DNA of 64,000 nucleotides from DAITBA01 sp036824005 (GCA_036824005.1 DAITBA010000001.1:248001-312000); one strand, 5' to 3'; shown: positions 8,699 to 17,974, counted from the first letter of the stretch. Made by a program: numbers and translations. The notes: generated from the sequence alone by a model not told the origin.

Positions 8699-10669
8699 AT
8701 GAAGAATCCCCTGTGCGTCGTGGCCCGCTGGCTTGTCGGCATGGTCATGGCGCTACCTGTGGCTGTCACCATCGCCGTCAACGGTGACGATCACATCCTC
8801 GCCGCACGCGACGCCTATCGCGCTGGCGACCGGGCCCGAGTCGCGGCGCAGCTGGAGGCAGTTCGTGGCCACGAACTGGAGTCCTACGTCGAGAGCTGGC
8901 TGCTGCAGTTGCGCTTGGCCAAGGACGAGACAGCGGATCAGGCGGTGGCCGAATTTCTCGCCCGCCAACAGGACAGCGTGGTGGCCGAGCGGGTGCGCAT
9001 CGACTGGCTGAAGCATCTCGGCAAACGGCGGATCTGGGATTCTTTCCAGCGCGAGTACCCGGCGCTGCGCCAGCCGGACGTGGAGCTGGTGTGTTTCTCC
9101 CTGCAGGGCAGGCTTGCCGGCGGCGATGTGTCTGCCCTCGACGAGGCACGCCCGTACTGGTTTTCCGAGCTGGAGTTGCCCGCGTCATGTCTGCCGCTGG
9201 TGGATGCGCTGATCGACGGCGGTCGCCTCTCTGTCAATGAGGTATGGGAGCGCATCCGCCGCGTGTTGGAATCGAAACGCCTCGGACAAGCACGCGTCGC
9301 CGCCGGCTATCTGCCTGTCGACCAGATTCCGGAACCCAAGCTGTTGGAGCGCATCGCCGATGCGCCGCAGCGTTACCTCGACAAGCTGAAGCCGAACTTC
9401 GCGGTCACCCGGCTCGGCCGCGAGATGGCAATGTATGCGGTTCAGCGCCTGGCCCGCAGCGACCCGCAACAGGCGGCGGCCGAGTGGGAGTCCCTCAAGG
9501 GCAGGTTCTCGCCTGCGGAACGCGGCTACGTGTATGGCCAGTTGGGTTTCCAGGGCGCGCTCAAGCATGCGCCGGAGGCGATCGCCTGGTACAAGGCCGC
9601 CAGCGAGACACCGCTGAGTGACGAACAACTGCAGTGGAAAGTGCGCGCCGCCCTGCGCGGGCGCGACTGGAAACTGGTCCACGGGACCGTCGAAGCCATG
9701 CCGAGCCGCCTCGCCGAGAAGGTTGAGTGGCAGTACTGGCTCGGCCGTGCCCACCGGGCATTGGGCAAGCAGGAGGAGGCACGCGATCTGTTCGAGCGTA
9801 TCGGCGGGCAGCCAAACTTCTACAGCAACCTCGCCGACGACGAACTCGGCCGGCCGATTACGGTGCCGCCGAAGGCAGCCCGGGCGTCAAAGGAGGAAGT
9901 GGCCCAGGTCGCCGCCCTGCCGGCGATACGCCGCGCCCTCGCGCTATTTCGCATCGATCTGCGCCAAGAAGCGGTGCGCGAATGGAACTGGGCCCTGCGC
10001 GGGATGGACGACCGCCGGCTGCTGGCGGCGGCCGAGCTCGCCCAACGCAACGAGATCTTCGACCGCGCCATCAGCGCCGCCGACCGCACCCAGGCAGAGC
10101 ACGACTACGAGTTGCGCTACCTGGCACCCTTCCGCGACGTGGTCGAACCGGCGGCGCGCGAACTGCAGCTCGATACCGGCTGGGTCTATGGTCTGATGCG
10201 CCAGGAAAGCCGCTTCGTAATGAACGCCAAATCGAGTGCCGGCGCCCAGGGTCTGATGCAGCTTATGCCCGGCACTGCCCGATACGTGGCGAAGAGGATC
10301 GGCCTCAAGGACTTCCATCCGGGGCGCGTCACGGACATGGACATCAACGTCGCTCTGGGCACCAACTACCTGAAGATGGTGCTAGACAATCTGGACCATC
10401 ACCCGGTGCTGGCCTCGGCGGCCTACAACGCCGGCCCCGGGCGGGCGCGCAAGTGGCGCGACGCCAAGCCGTTGGAGGGCGCGATCTACATCGAGACCAT
10501 CCCTTTCAACGAGACGCGCGACTACGTGAAGAAGGTGATGAGCAATGCCGTCTATTACTCCATCCAGTTCGACGGCAAATCGCCTTCGCTTAAGCAACGT
10601 CTCGGCGTGGTCAACCCGCGCAACGGCGATTCCGACGACGCCTACGGCAGGGGCGACGATCTGCCGTAG
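8699..10669 (+). CDS. slt: Soluble lytic murein transglycosylase
   Basis: Periplasmic enzyme cleaving the MurNAc-GlcNAc bond of peptidoglycan to form 1,6-anhydro products. It has 656 residues. An N-terminal signal segment (about residues 8-28, WLVGMVMALPVAVTI) is followed by a long alpha-helical superhelix of repeat-like helices (~35-470). The C-terminal SLT domain has the catalytic glutamate E503 in GLMRQESRF, then GAQGLMQLMPGTA, NVALGTNYL and AAYNAGPGR. This order is Slt70-like. The start at 8699 has no clear Shine-Dalgarno; an ATG at 8681 in the same frame is possible. Confidence 0.93.
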   Translation: MKNPLCVVARWLVGMVMALPVAVTIAVNGDDHILAARDAYRAGDRARVAAQLEAVRGHELESYVESWLLQLRLAKDETADQAVAEFLARQQDSVVAERVRIDWLKHLGKRRIWDSFQREYPALRQPDVELVCFSLQGRLAGGDVSALDEARPYWFSELELPASCLPLVDALIDGGRLSVNEVWERIRRVLESKRLGQARVAAGYLPVDQIPEPKLLERIADAPQRYLDKLKPNFAVTRLGREMAMYAVQRLARSDPQQAAAEWESLKGRFSPAERGYVYGQLGFQGALKHAPEAIAWYKAASETPLSDEQLQWKVRAALRGRDWKLVHGTVEAMPSRLAEKVEWQYWLGRAHRALGKQEEARDLFERIGGQPNFYSNLADDELGRPITVPPKAARASKEEVAQVAALPAIRRALALFRIDLRQEAVREWNWALRGMDDRRLLAAAELAQRNEIFDRAISAADRTQAEHDYELRYLAPFRDVVEPAARELQLDTGWVYGLMRQESRFVMNAKSSAGAQGLMQLMPGTARYVAKRIGLKDFHPGRVTDMDINVALGTNYLKMVLDNLDHHPVLASAAYNAGPGRARKWRDAKPLEGAIYIETIPFNETRDYVKKVMSNAVYYSIQFDGKSPSLKQRLGVVNPRNGDSDDAYGRGDDLP

Positions 10670-10708
10670 GGCCTCACCGCCCGCCCGCGTGGCCGCCCCG
10701 TTTGCGGC

Positions 10709-10714
10709 TACAAT
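10709..10714 (+). promoter_or_regulatory. Putative -10 element ahead of the NDUFA9-like gene
   Basis: TACAAT about 60 nt before the start codon, in the 105-nt gap after slt. The -35 region is weak, so this is a low-confidence call. Confidence 0.3.
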
Positions 10715-10774
10715 GAGGGTAAGGCGGCAAATTCCCACGCCGCATAGCCGACCCGACGGGGCTTTGTCCCGAGC

Positions 10775-11752
10775 ATGGAACAACACAACGTATTGCTGAT
10801 CGGCGGCGCCGGTTTTCTCGGCAGCCACGTCGCCCACCTGCTATCCCGGCGCGGCTTCCGGATCACCGTTGCCACGCGGCGCCGCGAGCGGGCCAAACAT
10901 CTGATCCTTCTGCCGACCACCGAAGTGATCGAGGCCGACGTTCATGATTCGGCGCAGCTTGCCGGGTTGGCCGCCGGTCAGGATGCCGTCATCAATATGG
11001 TCGGCATCCTGCACAGCCGCGGCGGCGCGCCCTACGGACGGGACTTCGCCGCCGCCCATGTCGAGCTGCCGCGCAAGATTGTCGCCGCCTGCCGCAAGGC
11101 GCACGTGCGCCGTCTGCTGCACATCAGCGCCCTGCAGGCCGCCAGGGACGCACCGTCGGAGTACCTGCGCTCCAAGGCCGACGGCGAGGCGGCCATCCAG
11201 GAATCCGGGCGGCACGAGGCCGAGGGCGGAGCGATTGCCTGGACGATTTTTCGACCGTCGGTAATCTTCGGACCCGGGGACAGCTTTCTCAACATGTTCG
11301 CTGCGCTGCTGCGCCGCTTTCCGCTCCTGCCGCTGGGCTGTGCCGAGGCGCAATTCCAACCGGTGTATGTCGAGGACGTGGCGGCCTGCATCGTCGACAG
11401 CCTGATGAACCCGCAGAGCGCCGGTCAGACCTACGAGCTGTGCGGACCCAACGTGTACGCGCTGCGCGAACTCGTCGCCTATGTCGGCGAAGTGATCGGC
11501 CGGCCGCGGCCCATCCTCGGCCTGCCCGACTGGCTCGCCTACATTCAGGCAGCTGCCTTGGAGCTAGCTCCCGGCAAGCTCATGTCCCGCGACAATGTGC
11601 GCTCCATGCGCATCGACAATATCTGCAGCGGCGATTGCCCGCTGCCCTTCGGTCGCGAGCCGACGCCACTGGAAGGCGTTGCGGCGGAGTATCTCGCGGC
11701 GCAACTGCCACGGAGCCGCTTCGTGCGTTTCCGCACCAAGGCGCGGCGGTAA
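10775..11752 (+). CDS. NAD(P)-binding atypical SDR, complex I NDUFA9-subunit-like
   Basis: A 325-residue Rossmann-fold protein with GGAGFLGSH near the N-terminus, INMVGIL and RPSVIFGPGDSFLN. These blocks are typical of the proteins annotated as complex I NDUFA9 subunit family in betaproteobacteria. The usual YxxxK reads EYLRSKADGE, an atypical active site. It is expected to bind a dinucleotide and may act in quinone or redox metabolism; whether it associates with complex I in bacteria is unproven. It starts a tight run with the GST gene (3-nt gap) and cca (overlap). Confidence 0.8.
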   Translation: MEQHNVLLIGGAGFLGSHVAHLLSRRGFRITVATRRRERAKHLILLPTTEVIEADVHDSAQLAGLAAGQDAVINMVGILHSRGGAPYGRDFAAAHVELPRKIVAACRKAHVRRLLHISALQAARDAPSEYLRSKADGEAAIQESGRHEAEGGAIAWTIFRPSVIFGPGDSFLNMFAALLRRFPLLPLGCAEAQFQPVYVEDVAACIVDSLMNPQSAGQTYELCGPNVYALRELVAYVGEVIGRPRPILGLPDWLAYIQAAALELAPGKLMSRDNVRSMRIDNICSGDCPLPFGREPTPLEGVAAEYLAAQLPRSRFVRFRTKARR

Positions 11753-11755
11753 CGG

Positions 11756-12412
11756 ATGAACACCGTGCCCACTCTGATCATCGGCAACAAGAACTATTCG
11801 TCCTGGTCGTTGCGACCGTGGCTGGTCATGGCCCACACCGGCATCGCCTTCGAGGAACTGCGCATTCCCCTCTACGCACCAGGCTCCCGGGAGCACATCC
11901 TGCAGTTTTCGCCGGCCGGCAAGGTGCCCGTGTTGATCGACGGTGACGTCGTGGTCTGGGATTCCCTGGCGATCTGCGAATACCTCGCCGAACAGCACCT
12001 GCAGTTGTGGCCACAGGACGTCGTCGCCCGCGCCCACGCACGCTCCATCTGCGCCGAGATGCATTCCGGTTTTACCGAGCTGCGCCGGGCCATGCCGATG
12101 AACTGCAAGGCGTCGATGCCGGGGCTCGGACGCATACCGGCAGTCGAATACGATATCTTCCGCATCACCGCCATCTGGCAAGACTGCCGCAGCCGCTACG
12201 CCGCCGGCGGTGAATTCCTCTTCGGCCGGTTCAGCATCGCCGACGCCATGTATGCGCCCGTCGTGCTGCGGCTGCGCAGCTACGGCGTCGGGTTGCCACC
12301 TGAATCCCAACAGTGGGCGGACATGATCGTCGCCCTGCCGGCAATGCAGCAGTGGATCGCGGCCGGCCGGGCGGAAACCGAAGTGCTGCCACAGTTCGAA
12401 TTGAGCCCATGA
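11756..12412 (+). CDS. Glutathione S-transferase family protein
   Basis: A 218-residue cytosolic protein with an N-terminal thioredoxin-like half (NKNYSSWSLRPWL, with the likely catalytic serine in the YSSWS stretch; GKVPVL with the cis-proline; DSLAICEYLAE) and an all-alpha C-terminal half. The substrate is unknown. It is the middle gene of a probable operon and its stop overlaps the cca start (ATGA at 12409). A second, degraded GST N-terminus lies at 16920. Confidence 0.85.
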   Translation: MNTVPTLIIGNKNYSSWSLRPWLVMAHTGIAFEELRIPLYAPGSREHILQFSPAGKVPVLIDGDVVVWDSLAICEYLAEQHLQLWPQDVVARAHARSICAEMHSGFTELRRAMPMNCKASMPGLGRIPAVEYDIFRITAIWQDCRSRYAAGGEFLFGRFSIADAMYAPVVLRLRSYGVGLPPESQQWADMIVALPAMQQWIAAGRAETEVLPQFELSP

Positions 12413-13656
12413 GCAAAGCCATGGAGATATTCGCTGTCGGCGGTGCCGTGCGCGACGAGCTGCTCGGGCTTGCCGTGCAGGACCGCGATTACGTCGTCGT
12501 CGGCGCCACGCCGGAGGCGATGACGGCACGCGGCTTCCGGCCGGTGGGCAAGGACTTCCCTGTATTTCTGCACCCCGAAACCCAGGAGGAATACGCCTTG
12601 GCGCGCACGGAGCGCAAGACTGGACCCGGCTATACCGGCTTCGTCTTCCACACGGCGCCGGACGTCACCTTGGAGGAGGATCTGCGTCGGCGCGATCTCA
12701 CCATCAACGCCATGGCCCGCGCCGGCGACGGCACGCTGATCGATCCCTTCGGCGGTGCGGCGGATCTGAAAGCGCGCGTGCTGCGTCACGTCAGCCCGAC
12801 CTTTGCCGAAGATCCCGTGCGGCTGCTGCGTGTAGCGCGATTTGCGGCGCGGTTTCCCGATTTCATCATCGCCGAGGAAACGCTGGCCCTGATGCGCCGA
12901 CTCGTGGTGAGCGGCGAGGTGGATCACCTTGTGCCGGAGCGGGTGTGGCAGGAATTCGCCCGCGGCCTGATGGAGCAGCGCCCGTCGCGCATGTTTGAAG
13001 TCCTGTGGTCATGCGGCGCCATGGCCAAAATCCTGCCCGAGGTCGATCGCCTGTTCGGCGTGCCGCAGGTCGCGGAATACCATCCCGAGCGCGACACCGG
13101 CGTACACATCCTGCTCGTGGTGGACTACGCGGCGGCACAGCGCTATTCCCTTCCGGTGCGTTTTGCCGCCTTCAGCCACGATCTGGGCAAGGGGGAAACA
13201 CCGAGCGACGAATGGCCCCACCACCATGGTCACGAGGCGCGCAGCGTGCAACTGGTGACCGTCCTGTGCGAGCGGCTGAAGGTGCCGAACGAGTGCCGCG
13301 ACCTGGCGTTGCTGGCGGCGCGCTACCACCACGACATCCATCGCGCCGCCGAGTTGCGCAGCTCGACGATCGTCAAAATCCTGGAGCAGGGCGACGCTCT
13401 GCGCCGGCCGGAACGATTCGAACAATTGTTGCAGGCCTGCGCCTGCGATTTCCACGGTCGGCCCGGTTACGAGTCACTGCCCTATCCGTCACAGGGCATT
13501 TTCGCCCAAGCGCTCGAAGCGGTGCAAAGCGTCGATGCCGCCGCCATCGCCCGCGAGGTGTTGGAACCGCAAAAGATCGCGGCGCGGCTGCACGAAGCGC
13601 GGGTGGCAGCGGTGAAGGCTGCGCTCCCCCATGCTCGCCCTGATGAGCGCCCGTGA
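12409..13656 (+). CDS. cca: CCA tRNA nucleotidyltransferase (multifunctional, with HD domain)
   Basis: Adds and repairs the 3' CCA end of tRNAs. It has 415 residues, close to the 412 of E. coli. The head domain shows GGAVRDELLG and DRDYVVVGAT, which carries the two metal-binding aspartates. RRDLTINAMA and EDPVRLLRVARFAARF are the nucleotide-selection blocks. A C-terminal HD phosphohydrolase domain (HDLGKGETPSDEWPHHHGHE) marks the multifunctional form. The preferred start at 12409 overlaps the GST stop; ATG at 12421 (MEIFAV) is the alternative. The 3' end overlaps the next gene by 26 nt. Confidence 0.95.
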   Translation: MSKAMEIFAVGGAVRDELLGLAVQDRDYVVVGATPEAMTARGFRPVGKDFPVFLHPETQEEYALARTERKTGPGYTGFVFHTAPDVTLEEDLRRRDLTINAMARAGDGTLIDPFGGAADLKARVLRHVSPTFAEDPVRLLRVARFAARFPDFIIAEETLALMRRLVVSGEVDHLVPERVWQEFARGLMEQRPSRMFEVLWSCGAMAKILPEVDRLFGVPQVAEYHPERDTGVHILLVVDYAAAQRYSLPVRFAAFSHDLGKGETPSDEWPHHHGHEARSVQLVTVLCERLKVPNECRDLALLAARYHHDIHRAAELRSSTIVKILEQGDALRRPERFEQLLQACACDFHGRPGYESLPYPSQGIFAQALEAVQSVDAAAIAREVLEPQKIAARLHEARVAAVKAALPHARPDERP

Positions 13657-14122
13657 TCTCTGGGAGATTCTCAGCTACGTCGTCACCGTCATCGGTCTGC
13701 CGGTGGCGATCGGCATCTTCGTCTACCAGGAGCGCAAGGAGCGTGAGAACGAAGAGGAGCAGCAGTACCAGATGCTCTCCGACGCCTACAACGACTTCCT
13801 CAAGGTCGTACTCGCTAATCCCGACCTGAAGCTGCGCAGCGCCACGCGCGTGCCGGATCTCTCCGACGAGCAGCGCGAGCGCATGCTGATCATCTTCGAC
13901 ATGCTGATTTCGCTGTTCGAACGTGCCTACCTCGTCGCCTATGCGCCGGACATGACGGCGGAAAACGCGCGGCGCTGGAATTCGTGGGAAGACTACATGC
14001 GCGAATGGTGCCGGCGCGAGGACTTCAATGTGCTGCTGCCCCAGTTGCTGCGCGGCGAAGACCCGGACTTCTCCCGTTACATCCGCGGCATCGCCGAGGA
14101 GGAACGAATCAGGGTGGCGTGA
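13631..14122 (+). CDS. Hypothetical protein with one N-terminal membrane segment
   Basis: 163 residues and no recognised family. One transmembrane helix (~residues 12-30, ILSYVVTVIGLPVAIGIFVY) is followed by a charged, probably coiled region (QERKERENEEEQQYQ) and a soluble alpha-helical domain rich in aromatic and acidic residues. This suggests an inner-membrane protein with a cytoplasmic domain. It overlaps the cca end by 26 nt, so the two may be coupled. ATG at 13643 is an alternative start; neither start has a good ribosome site. Confidence 0.65.
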   Translation: MLALMSARDLWEILSYVVTVIGLPVAIGIFVYQERKERENEEEQQYQMLSDAYNDFLKVVLANPDLKLRSATRVPDLSDEQRERMLIIFDMLISLFERAYLVAYAPDMTAENARRWNSWEDYMREWCRREDFNVLLPQLLRGEDPDFSRYIRGIAEEERIRVA

Positions 14123-14200
14123 GCCGTTCAATGCGGGCGTTCGTGCCAGCCCGCGGCATCCGTCGCCGGATTGTCTTTTCAGGCCGCCGGGGCGACACGT

Positions 14201-14375
14201 TTGAACCTAGAAAAAGCTGTTTACCACCAAGGACATAAAGAACACCAAGGAAACTCAGGTACTTGGAGGGCATGTGGTGCTCACCCGCCGGGTGGAGGCA
14301 TCCTTCCCGGCAACTATCGAGTTTTCTTCGTGTTCTTGGTGTCCTTGGTGGTGCAAATGCGGTTTTCAGGTTGAA
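14201..14375. repeat. MITE-like imperfect inverted repeat in the cca-pbpC gap
   Basis: A left arm at 14201-14256 and a right arm at 14319-14375 are imperfect inverted copies of each other, about 56 nt each, with a 62-nt centre. The shared core reads CCACCAAGGACA, then AAGAACAC, then AAACTC. The arms are much richer in A and T than their surroundings. The element contains no gene and fills most of the 342-nt gap 14123-14464. It resembles the widespread intergenic CACCAAGGACACCAAG-type repeats of environmental bacteria. Transcribed, it would fold into a long hairpin. Confidence 0.75.
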
Positions 14376-14464
14376 TTTCTGTTACACGCCTTGGCCGCAC
14401 CGCCCGCTGTCCTATATTTCTTCGATTCACCACAAAAGGCGGGCGCAACCGCCGCGCATTCACC

Positions 14465-16630
14465 ATGAACCGGCTGCTTCCGTCGCGCCATGTCCGATGC
14501 CTCTTCGCCGGCATGGCCATGGCCGCGCAGGTCCAAGCGGCGCCGCTGCCCGCGTTCGAGGAGGTCAAGGCAGCCTACGTTCCATCAACATCGCTGTTGC
14601 TGGACCGCCGGGGCGTGCTGTTGTCACCGCCGGCGCCCGATGCCGCCTCGCGCCGGCCGACGTGGGTGGCACTGCGGGACTTGTCACCGGCGTTGCAGTC
14701 AGCATTGATTGCATCGGAAGACCGGCGCTTCTATACCCACGGCGGCGTGGACTGGCAGGCATTTGTCGGTGCGCTGTGGGACAACCTGTGGCGCAGCGCC
14801 GGCGGCCTACGGCCGCGCGGCGCGAGCACGCTGACCATGCAGCTGGCTGGATTGCTCGATCCTGCCCTGCAGGCGAGGGGCAGCGCGCGAACGCTGGCGC
14901 AAAAGTGGGACCAGGCAATAGCGGCACGCGAAATGGAAAGGCGCTGGACCAAGCAACAAATCATCGAGGCCTACCTCAACCTGGCTACCTTCCGCGCCGG
15001 GCTGCAGGGCGTGTATGCCGCATCCGTCGGTCTGTTCGCCAAGCATCCCAGCGGCCTGGACATGGGTGAAGGCGTGCTGCTGGCGGCCCTGCTGCGCGGA
15101 CCCAACGCGCCGACCGACAAGGTGGCACAGCGTGCCTGCGCCGTCGCCAGACAGTTGCCCCAGGCGCCTGCCTGTGAGGTGCTGCGTACCTTGGCGGCGG
15201 GCGCCCTGTCGGGTCGGCAGCGGATCGACACGCAGGACCACCTCGCACCGCATCTGGCGCGCACGCTGCTGACCGCACCCGGAATGACAGTGACAACGAC
15301 CCTCGACGCCGAGTTGCAACGCTTCGCGCGCGATACGTTGCACAGCCACTTGAGCGCCGCGGCGGGGCGCTCGCTCGAAGATGGCGCCGTCATGGTACTC
15401 GACAATCGCAGCGGCGAGGTGCTTGCATACGTCGGCGGCAGCGCCGAACCACGGGATGGTGCTGTGTCCGACGGCGTCACCTCCCCGCGCCCGGCAGGCC
15501 CGATGCGTATGCCCTTCCTGTACGAACTGGCGATCGGCCGGCGCCTGCTGACTGCGGCTTCGATCGTTGAAGACGTGCCGGCGGGGTTGACCATGCCCGC
15601 CGATTCCGACGTCGCGCACAACGTCGGCCAGGAACTCAGAGGTCCGGTGAGTGTACGCACGGCGCTCGGCGCTTCGCTCGAGCTGTCGGCGCTGCGTACG
15701 TTGGCCCTGGTCGGTACGGACACGTTCCAGGAGCGCCTGCGCGCGCTCGAGCTGAACAACGGGCCGCGCGGCGGCGACCTCGCCGGCCATGCACTGGTGG
15801 TCGGAACAGCACCGGCAAGTCTCGCGTCGCTTACCAACGCCTATCGGGCGCTGGCCACTGGCGGCGAGTGGCGTCCCTGGCGCCCGACGGCGGATCACAC
15901 CGGCATGGCGCCCCGTCGCGCCATGCACATTGATGCCGCCTTCATCGTCGCGGACATCCTGGCGGACCAAGGCACGCGTGCGCAGATGTTCGGTGCCCAG
16001 CATCCGCTTTCCTCGCGGATTTGGGCGGCGGTCAAGGCGGGCGCGAGTACGAATCTGCGCAATGGCTGGTGCGTCGGCTTCTCCGAGCGCTACACCGTCG
16101 GCGTGTGGATGGGCGCGCGCGCCAGCATGCCGGCGCGGCAGGCGGTGGTCACCGGCGCGGTGGCAATCTGGCGCGAGGTCATGCACAACCTGCACCGGCA
16201 GCTGTCAAGCACGCCGCCGCGTATGCCCGCCGGCGTGCTCACGCGCACGGTGAGGTTCGAATCCTCGGTGGAGGCAACGCGCAGTGAGTTGTTTCTGGTC
16301 GGCACGCAAACGCCGCGGGCGGATGTCGACATCGCGGCGCGGGAGACGCTTGTGGCGCCACGCATCGTCTACCCCGGTGACCGCATGGTCATCGGGCTCG
16401 AGCCGGATGTTTCCGAATCACGCCAACGCATCTACTTCCACTCACGACCGGCAATTGCGGGTACGATCTGGCTGCTGGACGGCGAGGCAGTGTCTGACGG
16501 CAACGAGCATGCAGGCTGGACGCCGACCGCTGGCCGGCACGTGCTGCAGCTCGCGACAGCAGACGGAGAAGTGCTCGATTCGGTGAGTTTCGAAGTGCGG
16601 GCTGCAGCGCGACCAGGGCCGTCAGAATAG
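14465..16630 (+). CDS. pbpC: PBP1C-like peptidoglycan glycosyltransferase with a degenerate transpeptidase domain
   Basis: A 721-residue class A penicillin-binding protein of the PbpC type. The N-terminus looks like a signal peptide ending near AQVQAA rather than a clear membrane anchor. The glycosyltransferase domain looks intact: catalytic Glu85 in SEDRRFYTHGGVD, RGASTLTMQLA, and QIIEAYLNL. In the transpeptidase domain the active-site motifs are lost: the usual GSTLKPF reads GPMRMPF (~345-351), SLN reads SLE (~404-406), and KTGTS reads KAGAS (~524-528). A C-terminal BiPBP_C-like beta domain (WLLDGEAV) is present. Likely a glycosyltransferase-only or regulatory protein. No yfhM neighbour is present. 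Confidence 0.85.
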   Translation: MNRLLPSRHVRCLFAGMAMAAQVQAAPLPAFEEVKAAYVPSTSLLLDRRGVLLSPPAPDAASRRPTWVALRDLSPALQSALIASEDRRFYTHGGVDWQAFVGALWDNLWRSAGGLRPRGASTLTMQLAGLLDPALQARGSARTLAQKWDQAIAAREMERRWTKQQIIEAYLNLATFRAGLQGVYAASVGLFAKHPSGLDMGEGVLLAALLRGPNAPTDKVAQRACAVARQLPQAPACEVLRTLAAGALSGRQRIDTQDHLAPHLARTLLTAPGMTVTTTLDAELQRFARDTLHSHLSAAAGRSLEDGAVMVLDNRSGEVLAYVGGSAEPRDGAVSDGVTSPRPAGPMRMPFLYELAIGRRLLTAASIVEDVPAGLTMPADSDVAHNVGQELRGPVSVRTALGASLELSALRTLALVGTDTFQERLRALELNNGPRGGDLAGHALVVGTAPASLASLTNAYRALATGGEWRPWRPTADHTGMAPRRAMHIDAAFIVADILADQGTRAQMFGAQHPLSSRIWAAVKAGASTNLRNGWCVGFSERYTVGVWMGARASMPARQAVVTGAVAIWREVMHNLHRQLSSTPPRMPAGVLTRTVRFESSVEATRSELFLVGTQTPRADVDIAARETLVAPRIVYPGDRMVIGLEPDVSESRQRIYFHSRPAIAGTIWLLDGEAVSDGNEHAGWTPTAGRHVLQLATADGEVLDSVSFEVRAAARPGPSE

Positions 16631-16819
16631 TCTGCCAATCGCCACGGCAAGCAAGGAAAGCACGAGCGCCGTCGCGAAGGGAAAGAGATAGGTGCGTCCG
16701 CGCACGCGCACGGCGATGTCCCCAGGAAGCCGGCCGAGTCTGAGCCATGTCATCAGCCGTGGCATGACGATCGCCGCCGCGGCGACGGCGATAAACAACG
16801 TGAGTAGCCACTTGATCAT
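16622..16819 (-). CDS. DUF2905 family membrane protein
   Basis: A 65-residue protein with two hydrophobic helices (~3-18 and ~46-63) around the conserved centre LGRLPGDIAVR, the DUF2905 signature. Function unknown. Its end overlaps the convergent pbpC end by 9 nt. Confidence 0.8.
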   Translation of the reverse strand: MIKWLLTLFIAVAAAAIVMPRLMTWLRLGRLPGDIAVRVRGRTYLFPFATALVLSLLAVAIGRLF

Positions 16820-16919
16820 GTTTGTTCGGTTGCAGGCTCGTGGGAATTAGATCACAGACCCCCTGGACTAGGTACATTAAAGTGCACTTCGCAGGCCGCC
16901 CTCGGAAGAAAGGAAAGCA

Positions 16920-17078
16920 ATGGTTGAGCTGACCAGCTGGGGCACGCCGACCGGTCCAGAGATGTCGATCTTGCTTCAAGAAACGGGCCTGCATTCCGTC
17001 TCCTCTCCCTGTGCCATCCCTGGCGGCGAGCAATTCGCCGCCAGTTCTGTTTTCGTTCTTTCCTCGAAGGCGAAATGA
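16920..17078 (+). pseudogene. Short ORF resembling a truncated glutathione S-transferase N-terminus
   Basis: A 52-codon frame with a good ribosome site (AGGAAAGCA before ATG). Its first ~26 residues (MVELTSWGTPTGPEMSILL then QETGL) follow the start of GST proteins of the type ELYTWPTPNGxKxSIxLEExGL; the rest does not. Its TGA overlaps the hydrolase start as ATGA at 17075, so ribosomes finishing here could re-initiate on the hydrolase. It is either a decayed GST whose start was kept as a leader, or a chance match. The rest of 16820-16919 shows no feature. Confidence 0.45.
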
Positions 17079-17878
17079 AGCACGCCCGACTCGGCGACCT
17101 GGAAGTGCTTTCGCATGCGCCAGCATCGCCGGCGCGCGCGACGCCGCTGTTATTCGTCCACGGCGCCTACGCCGGAGCCTGGTGCTGGGCGGAGAACTTT
17201 CTGCCCTACTTCGCCGAGGCGGGCTATGCCAGCTACGCGGTGAGCCTGCGCGGACATGGTGGTAGCAGAGGGCGCGAAGCACTCGATACGCTGAGCATCG
17301 ACGACTACGTGTGCGACGTGCGCGAGGTCGCGGCGGCATTGCCGCAGGCGCCGGTGCTCATCGGCCATTCCATGGGCGGACTGGTGGTGCAGAAGTACCT
17401 GGAGCATACCGCCGCGCCGGCCGTGGTGCTCATGGCCTCGGTGCCGCCGCACGGGCTGATGACTTCGGCGCTCGAGCTGGCATTCAGCAATCCCGGCCTG
17501 ATGCGCGATCTCAATCGGCTGCTCGGCGGTGCCCAGGTCGCCCTGGATACGCTACGCGAAGCCATGTTCGCCCAGCCCGTGAGCAGCCAACGGCTGCACA
17601 GCTACTATCTTCTCATGCAGCCCGAGTCCCATCGCGCCATCTGGGACATGACCCTGTTCAACCTGCCGCTTATCCACCGCATGCATCGTCCGCCGCTGCT
17701 CATCCTGGGTGCAGAGCACGATCATCTCATCCCCGCCGCGCAGGTCGCCGTGACGGCCCGGACCTATGGCGTCGATGCGGAGATCTTTCCCGGTTTCGGC
17801 CACGGCATGATGCTCGAACGCGACTGGAGAAAGGTCGCCGAGCACATGCGCCTGTGGCTCGCGCAGCACGGCATCTGA
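17075..17878 (+). CDS. Alpha/beta hydrolase
   Basis: A 267-residue cytosolic alpha/beta-hydrolase with a complete triad: nucleophile serine in GHSMGG, acid aspartate in GAEHDHLI, and histidine in GFGHGMML. The oxyanion HGAY motif follows LLFVHGAYAGAWCW, and a helical cap lies at ~130-200. Lysophospholipase- or esterase-like; the substrate is not known. Translation is probably coupled to the 52-codon ORF upstream. Confidence 0.85.
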   Translation: MKHARLGDLEVLSHAPASPARATPLLFVHGAYAGAWCWAENFLPYFAEAGYASYAVSLRGHGGSRGREALDTLSIDDYVCDVREVAAALPQAPVLIGHSMGGLVVQKYLEHTAAPAVVLMASVPPHGLMTSALELAFSNPGLMRDLNRLLGGAQVALDTLREAMFAQPVSSQRLHSYYLLMQPESHRAIWDMTLFNLPLIHRMHRPPLLILGAEHDHLIPAAQVAVTARTYGVDAEIFPGFGHGMMLERDWRKVAEHMRLWLAQHGI

Positions 17879-17974
17879 TCCCCCCACCGCGCCCATTGCC
17901 CGCCGCCCCGGGCGGGGTTAGACTGCCTTGATCATGACAATGCGCTCGCCGCAAACGCGACGGAAAGAGCTCAC

